64,000 nt of DNA from Kocuria dechangensis (GTDB taxonomy: Bacteria > Actinomycetota > Actinomycetes > Actinomycetales > Micrococcaceae). Numbering within the stretch: position 1 is the first letter of the stretch; the number at the start of each line of letters is the position of its first letter. Location: positions 186,001-250,000 of the forward strand of contig NZ_BMEQ01000002.1 in the NCBI RefSeq assembly GCF_014636775.1, given 5' to 3'. Under the pieces are notes generated by a model that was given only the letters and a program-made list of their open reading frames with translations, did not search any database and was not told where the DNA came from. Of the stretch, positions 48,603 through 57,622 are shown in pieces. A program made the translations under genes and the position numbers.

Positions 48603-49190
48603 TCAGAAACCGCCTCCCAGGATGCCGGACGGGAGGTTCAGGCCCAGGCCGACGGAGAATGCCAGGTAGATCGCGCTGGAGAGCACCAGCGCGAGCGAGA
48701 TGTCGAAGAGGGGCCGGCGGCTGCCGATCCCGCGGGCCACGGTCCAGAAGAGCAGCGCGGCGGACAGGATCCAGCCCAGGACCTCGATGGTGAGGGCGAA
48801 GACCAGGAACCCGGCCACGGACCAGATCACCGCGGACCAGTCCGTGTGGGTCCGGTACGTGGTCTCCGAGAGCTCCTCGGGGTGCTCCGGGTGGCGCAGG
48901 TAGTGCAGGGCGAGGAGCGCGGCCAGGACGTAGCCGGCGACCATGAGGATGCCCGGGAAGAACTGCGGGCCCGGGAAGTCGGTGCCCTCGGGCACCTCCA
49001 TGGTCAGGATGCCGATCAGCAGGTAGGTGCTGAACGCGGCCACGATCAGCGGCACGACCAGCCCGCTGCGCCCGTGCCCGAAGGGGGCCCGCTCGCGGGG
49101 AGGCGTCTCCCGGTGGCCGGAGCCCTCTCCGCGGCCGGTGTCCGGCACCTCGGCGGGGGCGGAGGGGGAAGTGGGGAACGATGTGCTCAC
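48603..49190 (-). CDS. tctB: Tripartite tricarboxylate transporter small permease subunit
   Basis: 195 residues. A hydrophilic N-terminal tail of about 45 residues ('PTSPSAPAEVPDTGRGEGS') precedes four transmembrane helices, the TctB arrangement. The GTG start overlaps the tctC stop by 4 bp. 'DFPGPQFFPGILMVAGYVLA' in the second region is the conserved TctB loop. It forms the membrane complex with TctA. Confidence 0.9.
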   Translation of the reverse strand: MSTSFPTSPSAPAEVPDTGRGEGSGHRETPPRERAPFGHGRSGLVVPLIVAAFSTYLLIGILTMEVPEGTDFPGPQFFPGILMVAGYVLAALLALHYLRHPEHPEELSETTYRTHTDWSAVIWSVAGFLVFALTIEVLGWILSAALLFWTVARGIGSRRPLFDISLALVLSSAIYLAFSVGLGLNLPSGILGGGF

Positions 49191-50209
49191 AGGTCCAACT
49201 CCTCGATGAGGGCCTCGATCTCGGCCCGGTCTTCCTCGATGAACTGCTCGAACTCGGGCCCGGTCAGGTAGACGTCCTGCCACTGGTTGCGCTCCAGGGC
49301 CTCGCGCCACTCCGGGGTCTCCACGGTCTCCGCGATGATCGCCTCGAGCTCGGCGAACTCCTCGTCGGTGATGCCCGGGGGCGCCACCATGCCGCGCCAG
49401 TTGGTCAGCTCCACGTCGTAGCCCTGCTCCCTGAAGGTGGGCGCGTCGATGCCCTCCAGCGGCTCGGGGGAGGCGACGCCCAGGATCTTCAGGCGCCCGG
49501 CCTCCACCTGGTCCGCGAACTCGGTGAAGCCCGAGGTCGCAGCCTTGGCGGTGCCGGAGGAGATCGTCTGGATCGCCTCGCCGCCGGAGGTCTTGGGGAT
49601 GTAGGTGATGTCCGCGGGGTCGATCCCCGCCTGGAGGGCCAGGTCCGCGATGATGAGGTGGTCGATCGACCCGGCGGAGCCGCCCGTGAACGGGAAGGCC
49701 TTGGGGTCCTTCTTCCAGTCGGCGATCAGCTCGTCGAGCGTGTTGTACGGGGAGTCGGCGGGCACGACGAGCGCGTCGTACTCCTCCGCCATGCGCGCGA
49801 TGGGCCGCACGTCGGCGAGGCTCACGGGCGAGTCGTTGAGCGCGACGCCGCCCAGCATCACCGTCCCGGTGGACATGATGGTGTTCGCCTGGCCCTCCAT
49901 GGTGGTGAGCTGGCCCAGGCCGATGGTCCCGCCCGCGCCCGGGATGTTGACCACCTGGGCGTTGTTGACGATGTTGTTGGTGCGCATGGCCTGCTGCTGC
50001 TCCCGCACGAACGTGTCCCACCCGCCGCCGGCGCCGGCCGGGGCGATGAGGGTCATGTTGGCGCGCAGGTCCGAGCCTCCGCTCGCCGACTGGATCGACA
50101 GGAACGAGGCCGTGCCGATCACTGCGGCGGCGACGACGCCGTAGACCGTCATGGCGACCGGGTGCCGGCGCCGGGTGCCGGGCTGGGCCTGATCTGGGGG
50201 TGAGCTCAC
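49187..50209 (-). CDS. tctC: Tripartite tricarboxylate transporter substrate-binding protein
   Basis: A 340-residue binding protein. An N-terminal hydrophobic segment (about 18-38, 'AMTVYGVVAAAVIGTASFLS') is a signal anchor or uncleaved signal; no lipobox Cys is seen. 'MTLIAPAGAGGGWDTFVREQQQ' is the TctC ligand loop, and 'NIPGAGGTIGLGQL' and 'SAGSIDHLIIADL' follow. GGAAG precedes the GTG. It is the first gene of tctCBA, so it is made in excess over the permease. A CRP/GlxR-like box lies 67-82 bp upstream. The carboxylate bound cannot be predicted. Confidence 0.93.
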   Translation of the reverse strand: MSSPPDQAQPGTRRRHPVAMTVYGVVAAAVIGTASFLSIQSASGGSDLRANMTLIAPAGAGGGWDTFVREQQQAMRTNNIVNNAQVVNIPGAGGTIGLGQLTTMEGQANTIMSTGTVMLGGVALNDSPVSLADVRPIARMAEEYDALVVPADSPYNTLDELIADWKKDPKAFPFTGGSAGSIDHLIIADLALQAGIDPADITYIPKTSGGEAIQTISSGTAKAATSGFTEFADQVEAGRLKILGVASPEPLEGIDAPTFREQGYDVELTNWRGMVAPPGITDEEFAELEAIIAETVETPEWREALERNQWQDVYLTGPEFEQFIEEDRAEIEALIEELDL

Positions 50210-50275
50210 GGGATTCGCTTCCTTCGTCGGGATGGTCGGTGGGAGGCTCTGGCAAAGCCGCTCGCCCGACCATAA

Positions 50276-50291
50276 CGTGATCCCCGTCACG
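50276..50291. promoter_or_regulatory. CRP/GlxR-like box upstream of tctC
   Basis: CGTGA-TCCCCG-TCACG is a perfect 5-bp inverted repeat with 6-nt spacer, matching the GTGA-N6-TCAC core of CRP/GlxR sites. It lies in the 249-bp gap between tctC and the divergent stress gene and could control either. Confidence 0.6.
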
Positions 50292-50458
50292 CCCTGGTGG
50301 TTGATCTCGCTTTGGTGCGTAGTGCTTGTTGTGCTGGTTCTGCGCATTCTGCTCACGCCGGAAGTAAGACGCGTCACACCGCGGGTCATAGGGTGGACGG
50401 CGGTGCGCCCCACCGCGCACCGCGTCCCGTTCGTCCCGTCCCCACCGCGGAGGCCCCC

Positions 50459-50818
50459 ATGACCGTCGTCGTCGCCCGAACCAGCACCCCCGAGGGCGAG
50501 GCCGCGCTCGCGGCCGCCGTCGAGGAGGCGTCCCGCCGCAGCGAGGACCTCCTGGTCTTCAACCTCGAGGGCACCCAGCTGGACCCCGAGACCGGCGAGC
50601 TCGGCGGCGTCCCCGTCGCCTTCCGCACCCCCGACGCCCGCAACCGCGACGCCGTGGGCGAGCTGCTCGACACCGCGGAGGAGGTCGGCGCCTCGGCCAT
50701 CGTGATCGGCGTGAAGCACCGCAGCCCGGTGGGCAAGCTGCTGCTCGGCAGCGCGGCCCAGCAGGTGCTGCTCGAGGCCAGCGCCCCGGTCATCGCGGTC
50801 AAGCCGCGGCGTTCCTGA
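50459..50818 (+). CDS. Universal stress protein family, small
   Basis: A 119-residue single Usp domain. 'TVVVARTSTPEGEAAL' is the first strand and loop. The ATP-binding signature G-2x-G-9x-G(S/T) is approximated by 'IGVKHRSPVGKLLLGSAAQQ', ending 'LLEASAPVIAVK'. The RBS is weak. It is 3 bp before the MFS gene and is likely co-transcribed with it. The role is a general stress or nucleotide-binding accessory. Confidence 0.85.
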   Translation: MTVVVARTSTPEGEAALAAAVEEASRRSEDLLVFNLEGTQLDPETGELGGVPVAFRTPDARNRDAVGELLDTAEEVGASAIVIGVKHRSPVGKLLLGSAAQQVLLEASAPVIAVKPRRS

Positions 50819-50821
50819 GGA

Positions 50822-52111
50822 ATGCCCCCGGCCCCACCTGCCGCCCGCCCCGGGGCCTGGCTGTGGTTCCTGGTGGTCAGCGCCGCCCTGACGCAGACCG
50901 CCCTGAACCTCGTCCGGCCCGTCACCACCTACAAGCTGCTGGCGCTGGACGCCGACTCCGTGACGGTCGGCCTCGTCACCGCGGCCTACGCCGTGATCCC
51001 GCTGGTCACCGCGATGTGGCTGGGGCGGATGACCGACCGGGTGCGCGAGCTGCGGACCATGGTGCTCGTCGGGGCCCTGGTGCTGGCGCTGGGCAGCGTC
51101 GCGCTGCACCTCGCCCCCAACGTGGCCCTCGTGGCGGTGGCGAGCGCGCTGCTGGGCATGGGGCACCTGGTCTTCACCATCGCCGGCCAGTCGGCCATCG
51201 CCCGCTACGCCCCGGACGACCAGCTGGACCAGGGCTTCGGCTGGTTCACGGCGGCGTTCTCCGTCGGCCAGCTCGCCGGGCCGCTGCTGGCCGGCGCGCT
51301 GCTGGGGGCGGGCAGCGACGTCGCCTCCCCGGAGCGGATCGCGGACATCGGCCTGGCCTTCTGGCTCGGGGCCGCCCTGTCCTTCCTGGCGGTGCCCGTG
51401 ATGCTCGTGCGCGCCCGTCCGGCGCGTCCCGCGGCAGGTGAGAAGGGCGACGGGCAGGACGACGACGGGGACGAGCGCCGGTCCGCCGCCGCTGCCGCCT
51501 CGGCCGCCACGGGTGAGCTCGACGTGGTCCCGGCGAAGGAGCCGCGGGGGTCGATGCTCCAGATCCTCCGGGTGCCCGGCATCCCGTCGCACATGCTCGC
51601 GTCCCTGGCGCTGCTGGCGATGCTCGACATCCTCACCGCGTTCCTGCCGCTCGTGGGGGAGCGGGCCGGGGTCTCCCCGGCGTGGGTCGGCGTCCTGCTG
51701 GCCGTGCGCGGCGGCGCGTCGATCCTCTCCCGCGTCCTGCTGCCGTGGCTCGCGCGCCGGACGGCCCGGCGGACCCTGCTGCTGGTGAGCCTCTACGGCG
51801 CCGCGCTGGCCCTGGCCGTGCCGCCGCTGGTGATCACGGTGCCGTGGCTCGCGGCGGTGTTCCTGTTCGTCGGGGGCTTCTGCCTGGGGCTGGGCCAGCC
51901 CATCACCATGACGCTGGTGTCCACGTCGGTGCCGGACTCCTGGCGCGGGGCGGCGCTCGCCGTGCGGCTGGTGGGCAACCGCGTGGGGCAGGTGGCCATG
52001 CCGCTGCTGGCCGGTCTCGTCGCGGCCCCGCTCGGCCCGGCCGGCGCCATCTGGTCCACGTGCGCGGTGCTCGCGCTGAGCGGGGTCGAGAAGTCGGTGC
52101 GCCGGCGCTGA
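50822..52111 (+). CDS. MFS transporter
   Basis: 429 residues with 12 predicted helices. The loop 2-3 signature is 'GRMTDRVRELRTMV' (MFS motif A, G-x3-D-R-x-R). A long charged central loop (about residues 200-245, 'GEKGDGQDDDGDERRS') separates the two halves. It follows the stress protein gene closely (GGA then ATG, RBS overlapping the previous stop: TGAGGA). Exporter or importer status and substrate are unknown. Confidence 0.87.
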   Translation: MPPAPPAARPGAWLWFLVVSAALTQTALNLVRPVTTYKLLALDADSVTVGLVTAAYAVIPLVTAMWLGRMTDRVRELRTMVLVGALVLALGSVALHLAPNVALVAVASALLGMGHLVFTIAGQSAIARYAPDDQLDQGFGWFTAAFSVGQLAGPLLAGALLGAGSDVASPERIADIGLAFWLGAALSFLAVPVMLVRARPARPAAGEKGDGQDDDGDERRSAAAAASAATGELDVVPAKEPRGSMLQILRVPGIPSHMLASLALLAMLDILTAFLPLVGERAGVSPAWVGVLLAVRGGASILSRVLLPWLARRTARRTLLLVSLYGAALALAVPPLVITVPWLAAVFLFVGGFCLGLGQPITMTLVSTSVPDSWRGAALAVRLVGNRVGQVAMPLLAGLVAAPLGPAGAIWSTCAVLALSGVEKSVRRR

Positions 52112-52130
52112 CCGGGCGCCCGGGCCGTCG

Positions 52131-53306
52131 TCACACGGACCTGAGCACCGTGGCGTAGTTGGCCACCCCGAGCCCGCCCATGTTCTGCACCAGGCCCACG
52201 TCCGCGCGGGGCAGCTGCATCCCGCCGGCCCGCCCGGACAGCTGCATCGTCGTCAGGACGTGCTGGGACACGCCGGTGGCCCCCACGGGGTGCCCCTTGG
52301 CCTTGAGGCCGCCGGAGAGGTTGACGGGCAGCCGCCCGTCCGGCTGCGTCCAGCCCTCGCTGATCGCCCGGCCGGCCTCGCCCCGCGGCGTGAGCCCCAT
52401 GGCCTCGTAGACCACGAGCTCGGCGATGGTGAAGCAGTCGTGGACCTCCGCGAGGTCGAGGTCCTCGAGCGTCGTCCCGGCCATGTCCATGGCGCGGGCG
52501 ATGGACAGGGCGGTGGCCTCGAACGCCACGGGGTCCCGCCGGTCCATCGGCAGGTAGTCGTTGGCCTGCCCGAAGCCCGCGACGGTGGCCAGGGCTCCGC
52601 CGTCGGCCCCGGCGCGGAGGACGAGCGCGGCCGCGCCGTCCGAGACGGGCGAGCAGTCGGTGCGCCGCAGCGGGTCGGCCACCATGGGGTTCCGGTCCGA
52701 GACCGTGCGGCAGAACTCGTAGCCGAGGTCCTTGCGCAGCTGGGCCCACGGGTTCTGCACGCCGTTGGCGTGGTTCTTGGCGGCCACCATGGCCATGGCG
52801 TCGGAGACGTCCCCGTAGCGCTCGGCGTAGGCCTGGGCGACGCGGGCGAACAGGCCGGCGAAGCCCGTCGTGGACTCCCGGCCCGCCAGCTCGTAGTCGG
52901 CGCCGAGCAGCGCGGAGCCCACGAGGTCGGCGGACGCGTGGGTCATCTTCTCCACGCCCACGACGAGCACCGTGCGGGCGGTGCCGGCCAGGATGGCCTG
53001 GATGCCCTGGTGGACGGCCGCCGAGCCGGAGGCGCAGGCGTTCTCGACCCGGGTGACCGGGGTGCCGTGCAGCCGGTCGTCGGCCTGGAGCACCAGGGAG
53101 GACGGGAACGCCAGGGGCGTGAGGCCGGAGTTGAACTGCCCCAGGAAGGCCGCGTCGACCTCGTCGGGGCCCGCCTGGGCGTCGTCCAGCGCCTGGCTCA
53201 CCACGTCGGTGACGAGGTCCTCCAGGCTCCGGTCGGCCAGCCGTCCGAACGGCGTGTGGCCGGTGCCGATGACGGAGACGGTCCTGTCGAGGGTGCGGGT
53301 GCTCAT
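52131..53306 (-). CDS. Thiolase family protein (SCP-2/acetyl-CoA acetyltransferase-like)
   Basis: 391 residues. The nucleophile is Cys91 in 'ENACASGSAAVHQG'. 'VHDCFTIAELVVYEAMG' near residue 290 holds the His of the SCP-x-type thiolases, and 'GGLKAKGHPVGATGVSQ' near residue 340 is the C-terminal thiolase motif. It belongs to the thiolase branch without the second active-site Cys of biosynthetic thiolases. It condenses or cleaves 3-ketoacyl-CoA. The ATG overlaps the regulator stop by 4 bp, so it is the second gene of a regulator-thiolase operon. Confidence 0.9.
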   Translation of the reverse strand: MSTRTLDRTVSVIGTGHTPFGRLADRSLEDLVTDVVSQALDDAQAGPDEVDAAFLGQFNSGLTPLAFPSSLVLQADDRLHGTPVTRVENACASGSAAVHQGIQAILAGTARTVLVVGVEKMTHASADLVGSALLGADYELAGRESTTGFAGLFARVAQAYAERYGDVSDAMAMVAAKNHANGVQNPWAQLRKDLGYEFCRTVSDRNPMVADPLRRTDCSPVSDGAAALVLRAGADGGALATVAGFGQANDYLPMDRRDPVAFEATALSIARAMDMAGTTLEDLDLAEVHDCFTIAELVVYEAMGLTPRGEAGRAISEGWTQPDGRLPVNLSGGLKAKGHPVGATGVSQHVLTTMQLSGRAGGMQLPRADVGLVQNMGGLGVANYATVLRSV

Positions 53307-55183
53307 GGGGTTCCTTCCGGGTTCCGCGGGCGGCGTGCCGGCGGGGAGTGGGGCGTGTCGGGGCGCAGCTGCCGGACGGTCAGGGCCAGCTGCTGCTGGA
53401 GGGGAGTGGTTCGGACGTCCGCCAGCAGCTGCTCGACCCGGGCCAGGCGCTGGTGGACGGTGTTGGGGTGGACGAACAGCGTCCGCGCGGTCTGCGCGGT
53501 GCTGCCCGTCGCCTGCTGGACCAGGAGGGTGGTGAGGAGGGCCGTCCCGTTGGCCCGGTCGTAGGCCATCACCGGGCCCAGCTCCCGCTCGACGAACGCG
53601 GCCAGCTCGTCCGCGCTGAGCCGCCCGAGCAGCGCCGGCAGGGGTGCGACGTCGTCGGGCAGCGCCCACGCGTCGGCCCAGCCGAGGGCCTGCAGCGAGC
53701 GCACGGTGTCCGCGGCCCGGGCGAGGCCGGCGCCCAGGGTCTCCGGCGTCACCGGACGGTCGTCCGCGCCCACGAGGACGGGCGCCCCGAGGGCCCGGGA
53801 GAACGCCCGGTGCAGGCCGGCGGCCACGGCCTGGGGCTCCTCGCCGCGCAGCCACAGGAGCACCTGGCCGTCGATCTCGGCGGCCAGGCCTCCCCGCTCC
53901 TCGGCGATCCGGTGCGCCGGCACGAGCAGCTCGTGCCGCGGCGTGGCCGGGCACTCGACGACGGCGACCACGTCCAGCTCCGCAGGGTCGATGCCCAGGG
54001 CGGCGCGGATCCGGATCGCGTGGTCCCCCGAGGGGTCGCGCAGCAGGTCCTGCACCAGGTGGCTCGCGGTGAGCAGCCCCGTGGAGACCGATCCCCGGAG
54101 GCCGTCCAGGACGAGCGCCGTGGTGGCGGCGGCCCGGGTGAGGATGCGGTCGCCGGCCTCCCCCAGGCGGAGGGGGAGGGCGCTCACGTGGACGAGGTCC
54201 CCGAGGTGCCGCCCCTCCCGCGTCAGGGGCACGCGGGTGGCGCAGCGGCCGCCGGCGGCGGTTCCCGCCCCGTCGTCGTCCTCGGCCCCGTCGTCCGGAC
54301 CTCCGTCGTCCTCCTCGGCGGAGACCACGACGGCGCCGCTCTCGTCCTCCACCCGGACCCGGCCGCCGAGCTGCTGCCGGATCAGGCGGATCAGCGACTG
54401 GAGCGAGCCCCCGTTGAGCAGGACCCCGAAGAGCCGGTCCTGGAAGTCGACGAGCTGCTGGGTCTCGGACTCCCGCGACCGCAGCTCCGCCACCGCGGTC
54501 TCGAGCTCGCGCCGGTCGTCCCGGTGCGCCGCGTGCGCCCGCTCGTTGTCGATGATGATCGCGGCGTGGTCGGCCAGCGACTGGAGGAGGTCCACGTCCT
54601 GGTGGCGGAAGTCGTGGACCCGCCGGTCGCTGGCCAGCAGCACCCCGAGGACGGAGCCGTTCTTCATGACGGGCACCCCGACGAGGGCGCGCAGCCCCTC
54701 CTCGGTGGTGGTCGTGTCGATGGTCTCCGTGTGGCGGTAGCGCGGGTCGGAGAGGTAGTCGCTCGTCCAGCTCGGCGTGCGGGTGTGCGCGATGAACCCG
54801 GCGATGCCGGTCGCGCCGTCCACCTCGAGCCGGGTGAAGGCGTCGGACATGATGCCGTCCGAGACCCGCACCCGGGCGCGGCCGGTGACGGCGTCGAAGG
54901 CCAGGAAGTAGGCGACCTCCGACAGCAGCAGGCGCCGGGCGCGGGCCACCACGGTCCTCAGGAGGGCGTCCAGGCCCCCGGAGCCCGAGAGCTCGTTCAG
55001 GGACTGGATCAGCTGGTCGGTCGAGCGGACCCGCTCCTCGAGCTCCACGAGGCGGGACCTCAGCCCCACGGCGATCTCCGCGGCGTCCGGGGCGGTGCCC
55101 GGCACCGCCCGCAGCTCCTGCTCCGCCGCGCCGCCGGCCACGAGGCGCAGCAGCGCCCCGGCCGGGTCCTGGAGGGAGGTCAT
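53303..55183 (-). CDS. GAF-domain PucR/CdaR-type transcriptional regulator
   Basis: 626 residues. A GAF sensor domain (about 65-215, 'LLLSEVAYFLAFDAVTGRARV', 'VPVMKNGSVLGVLLASDR') is followed by a coiled-coil linker ('RRELETAVAELRSRESETQQL'), an acidic insertion near residue 305 ('AEEDDGGPDDGAEDDDG') and a C-terminal PucR-type HTH_30, 'QTARTLFVHPNTVHQRLARV'. It should activate genes in response to a small ligand. It is divergent from the 3-hydroxybutyrate dehydrogenase-like gene and drives the downstream thiolase. The ATG at 55183 is coupled (ATGA) to a 33-codon upstream frame. Confidence 0.88.
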   Translation of the reverse strand: MTSLQDPAGALLRLVAGGAAEQELRAVPGTAPDAAEIAVGLRSRLVELEERVRSTDQLIQSLNELSGSGGLDALLRTVVARARRLLLSEVAYFLAFDAVTGRARVRVSDGIMSDAFTRLEVDGATGIAGFIAHTRTPSWTSDYLSDPRYRHTETIDTTTTEEGLRALVGVPVMKNGSVLGVLLASDRRVHDFRHQDVDLLQSLADHAAIIIDNERAHAAHRDDRRELETAVAELRSRESETQQLVDFQDRLFGVLLNGGSLQSLIRLIRQQLGGRVRVEDESGAVVVSAEEDDGGPDDGAEDDDGAGTAAGGRCATRVPLTREGRHLGDLVHVSALPLRLGEAGDRILTRAAATTALVLDGLRGSVSTGLLTASHLVQDLLRDPSGDHAIRIRAALGIDPAELDVVAVVECPATPRHELLVPAHRIAEERGGLAAEIDGQVLLWLRGEEPQAVAAGLHRAFSRALGAPVLVGADDRPVTPETLGAGLARAADTVRSLQALGWADAWALPDDVAPLPALLGRLSADELAAFVERELGPVMAYDRANGTALLTTLLVQQATGSTAQTARTLFVHPNTVHQRLARVEQLLADVRTTPLQQQLALTVRQLRPDTPHSPPARRPRNPEGTP

Positions 55184-55281
55184 CGCCGCGGTGCGCCGGG
55201 CCGGCGGATCCGGCCCGCGCCGGTGCGGGGCCGCTCGGCGACGGTGGGCCGCCGGCGCGGGCGGGGCGGTGTGCGATCCAT
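55180..55281 (-). CDS. Short Arg/Pro-rich upstream reading frame (possible leader peptide)
   Basis: 33 codons, 'MDRTPPRPRRRPTVAERPRT' onward. It ends in TGA that overlaps the ATG of the GAF/PucR regulator (ATGA), while that regulator start has no good ribosome-binding sequence. GAGGAC precedes the short frame. Arg/Pro-rich composition could slow ribosomes. It may be a leader that couples or attenuates regulator translation, or chance. It lies in the 302-bp region between the regulator and the SDR gene. Confidence 0.4.
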   Translation of the reverse strand: MDRTPPRPRRRPTVAERPRTGAGRIRRPGAPRR

Positions 55282-55435
55282 GGACGGGTCCTCGTTCCTC
55301 AGCATTCCTCCACAGGTGTCGCACATCACACTACGGGGTGAGGGGAGCCCGGGGCCATGTGGATCCGTCCATATGGAAGGGCTCAGCTGTGGTGCCGCAT
55401 CCATGTTCCCCCCGCGCCAGTCCCGCATAGGGTAA

Positions 55436-55449
55436 GTGAGGTGCATCAC
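55436..55449. promoter_or_regulatory. CRP/GlxR-like box upstream of the SDR gene
   Basis: GTGA-GGTGCA-TCAC (55436-55449) is a perfect 4-bp core repeat with 6-nt spacer, 37 bp before the SDR start. Confidence 0.5.
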
Positions 55450-55485
55450 ATCGATGCCTGCTGTCGACGCGTGGAAGGAACGTTC

Positions 55486-56238
55486 ATGAGGCCGGTTGAT
55501 CTCACGGGCAAGAAGGCACTGGTGACGGGCGGGGCCGGGGGCATCGGCCTGGCCGTCGCGCGGTCGTTCGCGGAGCGGGGGGCCGCCGTCGTGCTGGCCG
55601 ACGTCGACGAGGAGGGCGTGCGCCGGGCCGCCGACGAGGTGGGCGGGGAGCCGTGGGTCCTGGATCTCTCGGACCCGGACTCCCTCGCGGAGCTGAGCCT
55701 CGACTGCGACATCCTGGTCAACAACGCCGGCATCCAGAAGGTCGAGCCGATCGAGAGCTTCGACCCCGCCATGCTGCGGCGCATGCTGGCGATCATGCTC
55801 GAGAGCCCGTTCCTGCTGATCCGTGCCGCCCTCCCGCACATGTACGACAAGCAGTGGGGCAGGATCGTCAACCTCTCCTCCGTGCACGGGCTGCGCGCCT
55901 CGCCGTTCAAGAGCGCCTACGTGGCCGCCAAGCACGGCCTCGAGGGCCTGTCGAAGACGACCGCCCTGGAGGGCGCGCCGCACGGGGTCACCAGCAACTG
56001 CATCAACCCGTCCTACGTGTGGTCGGCGATCGTCCAGAACCAGGTGGCGGACCAGGCGAAGGTCCACGGCGTCTCCGAGCAGGAGGTCCTGGAGAAGGTC
56101 TTCCTCAAGGAGATCCCCATCAAGCAGCTGCTCGAGGCGGACGAGGTCGCCAGCCTCGCGACCTGGCTCGTGGGCGAGGACGCCCGGATGGTCACGGGCG
56201 CGTCCTACACGATGGACGGCGGCTGGACCGCGCGGTAG
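55486..56238 (+). CDS. 3-hydroxybutyrate dehydrogenase-like SDR
   Basis: A 250-residue classical SDR. The cofactor motif 'VTGGAGGIGLAVA' is at residues 13-25. 'NNAGIQKVEPIESF' carries the NNAGIQ form typical of D-3-hydroxybutyrate dehydrogenase. The active site is 'SSVHGLRASPFKSAYVAAKHG' region with Ser, Tyr and Lys, and it ends 'DGGWTAR'. AAGGAA lies 6 nt before the ATG. It interconverts 3-hydroxybutyrate and acetoacetate (NAD+). With the divergent thiolase this would feed ketone bodies or PHB monomers to acetyl-CoA, but a CoA transferase is not seen here. Confidence 0.88.
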   Translation: MRPVDLTGKKALVTGGAGGIGLAVARSFAERGAAVVLADVDEEGVRRAADEVGGEPWVLDLSDPDSLAELSLDCDILVNNAGIQKVEPIESFDPAMLRRMLAIMLESPFLLIRAALPHMYDKQWGRIVNLSSVHGLRASPFKSAYVAAKHGLEGLSKTTALEGAPHGVTSNCINPSYVWSAIVQNQVADQAKVHGVSEQEVLEKVFLKEIPIKQLLEADEVASLATWLVGEDARMVTGASYTMDGGWTAR

Positions 56239-56289
56239 GGCGGTGCGCGGACGTCCCGCGGGAGGCGGCGGCTGCCGGCCTCGGGTGGG

Positions 56290-57507
56290 CTAGCCCTGCG
56301 TGGCCTGGGCGCGCCGGCGTGCCCGGACCGCACACCCCAGGATCAGCAGGCCCGCCAGGGCCAGCCCGACGCCCACCCAGGCCGGGGAGCGGTAGCCCCA
56401 GCCGGCCGAGATCACGAGGCCGCCGAGGAAGGCGCCCATCGCGTTGGCCAGGTTGAACGCCGCGTGGTTCATGGCCGCGGTCAGGGAGGGGGCGTCCTTG
56501 GCCTCGCGCAGCAGGCGGACCTGCAGGGAGGTCGTGAAGATGGAGCCCATGATCCCGATCCACAGCACGCCGAGCACGGCGGCGACCGGGGAGTGGGCGA
56601 GCAGCCCGAAGAAGGCCAGGGCCACCCCAGAGAGGGCGCCCGCGCCCAGGGCGGTGCGCTCGATCGAACGGTCGATGAGCGGTCCGGCCAGCAGCGAGCC
56701 CAGGGTCATGCCCACGCCGAACACGGCCAGCACCCACGGCACGGTGGAGATCTCCAGGCCGGTCAGGTCGGTGAGCGTGGGGGAGATGTAGGTGTAGACC
56801 GCGAACATGCCGCCGAAGCCGACCGCGCCGGCCACGAGGGTCAGGACCACCTGGGGACGGGCCAGGGCTCGCAGCTCGTGGCCCGCGGAGACGCCGCCGT
56901 CGTTGTGGGTGCGCGGCACCCAGGCCGCCAGCGCCGCGACGGTGAGCAGCCCCATCGCCACGACCAGGGCGTAGGCCGTCCGCCAGCCGAAGGCCCCGCC
57001 GAGGGCCGCGGCGAAGGGGACGCCGACGATGTTGGCGATGGTCAGACCGAGCATCACCCGGGCCACGGCGGTGCCCCGGCGTTCGCGCGGCACCAGGGAG
57101 GCCGCCACCACGGCGGCGACCCCGAAGTAGGCCCCGTGGGGCAGGCCGGAGAGGAAGCGCGCCACGTAGAGCCACTCCAGGGAGGGCGCCGCCGCGGACA
57201 GGCCGTTGCCTACGGTGAAGACGGCCATCAGCAGCAGCAGGAGCGTCTTGCGCTCCACGCGGGCGGCCAGCGTGGTGATCAGCGGCGCGCCGACGACCAC
57301 GCCGAGGGCGTAGAGCGAGATGGCGTGGCCGACCGAGGGGATCGGGGCGCCGAAGTCCTCGGCCACGAAGGGCAGCAGGCCCATCGAGGCGAACTCGGTG
57401 GTGCCGACGCCGAAGCCGCCCAGGGCCAGGGCGAGGATGGCGAGGCGGGTGCCGGTGGGGCCGGGGGCGTTGACCACCTTGAGCAGGGCGGTGTTGGTCG
57501 CGGACAC
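56290..57507 (-). CDS. MFS transporter (AraJ/DHA1-type efflux)
   Basis: 405 residues, 12 helices. 'LALGGFGVGTTEFASMGLLP' in helix 1 is the AraJ/YdhP-type 'G-T-E-F' signature. 'LARFLSGLPHGAYFG' is close to motif in helix 4 ('VARFLSGLPHGAYFGVAA'), and 'GGAFGWRTAYALV' follows. It probably exports sugars, drugs or small metabolites. The GTG start has AGGA 7-8 nt upstream. The promoter at 57586-57614 overlaps a strong inverted repeat. Confidence 0.9.
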   Translation of the reverse strand: MSATNTALLKVVNAPGPTGTRLAILALALGGFGVGTTEFASMGLLPFVAEDFGAPIPSVGHAISLYALGVVVGAPLITTLAARVERKTLLLLLMAVFTVGNGLSAAAPSLEWLYVARFLSGLPHGAYFGVAAVVAASLVPRERRGTAVARVMLGLTIANIVGVPFAAALGGAFGWRTAYALVVAMGLLTVAALAAWVPRTHNDGGVSAGHELRALARPQVVLTLVAGAVGFGGMFAVYTYISPTLTDLTGLEISTVPWVLAVFGVGMTLGSLLAGPLIDRSIERTALGAGALSGVALAFFGLLAHSPVAAVLGVLWIGIMGSIFTTSLQVRLLREAKDAPSLTAAMNHAAFNLANAMGAFLGGLVISAGWGYRSPAWVGVGLALAGLLILGCAVRARRRAQATQG

Positions 57508-57585
57508 GGGAGGTCCTTCCGTACGGGGCGGGGAGGCGGGGAGGGGGGAAGGCGCGACGTCGAGCCCGTGCAGATCCTCTTGTCG

Positions 57586-57622
57586 ATGCTACGGGCGATC
57601 ACCGGGGCACCCAATGCCCCGG
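57586..57622 (-). promoter_or_regulatory. MFS promoter with inverted repeat over the -35
   Basis: On minus, TTGGGT (57609-57614) and TAGCAT (57586-57591) are spaced 17 bp. Arms CCGGGGCA (57602-57609) and TGCCCCGG (57615-57622) flank the -35 with a 5-nt centre. An outer GATCAC/GTGATC pair (57597-57602, 57627-57632) extends the symmetry. It is a candidate repressor site. Confidence 0.5.
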
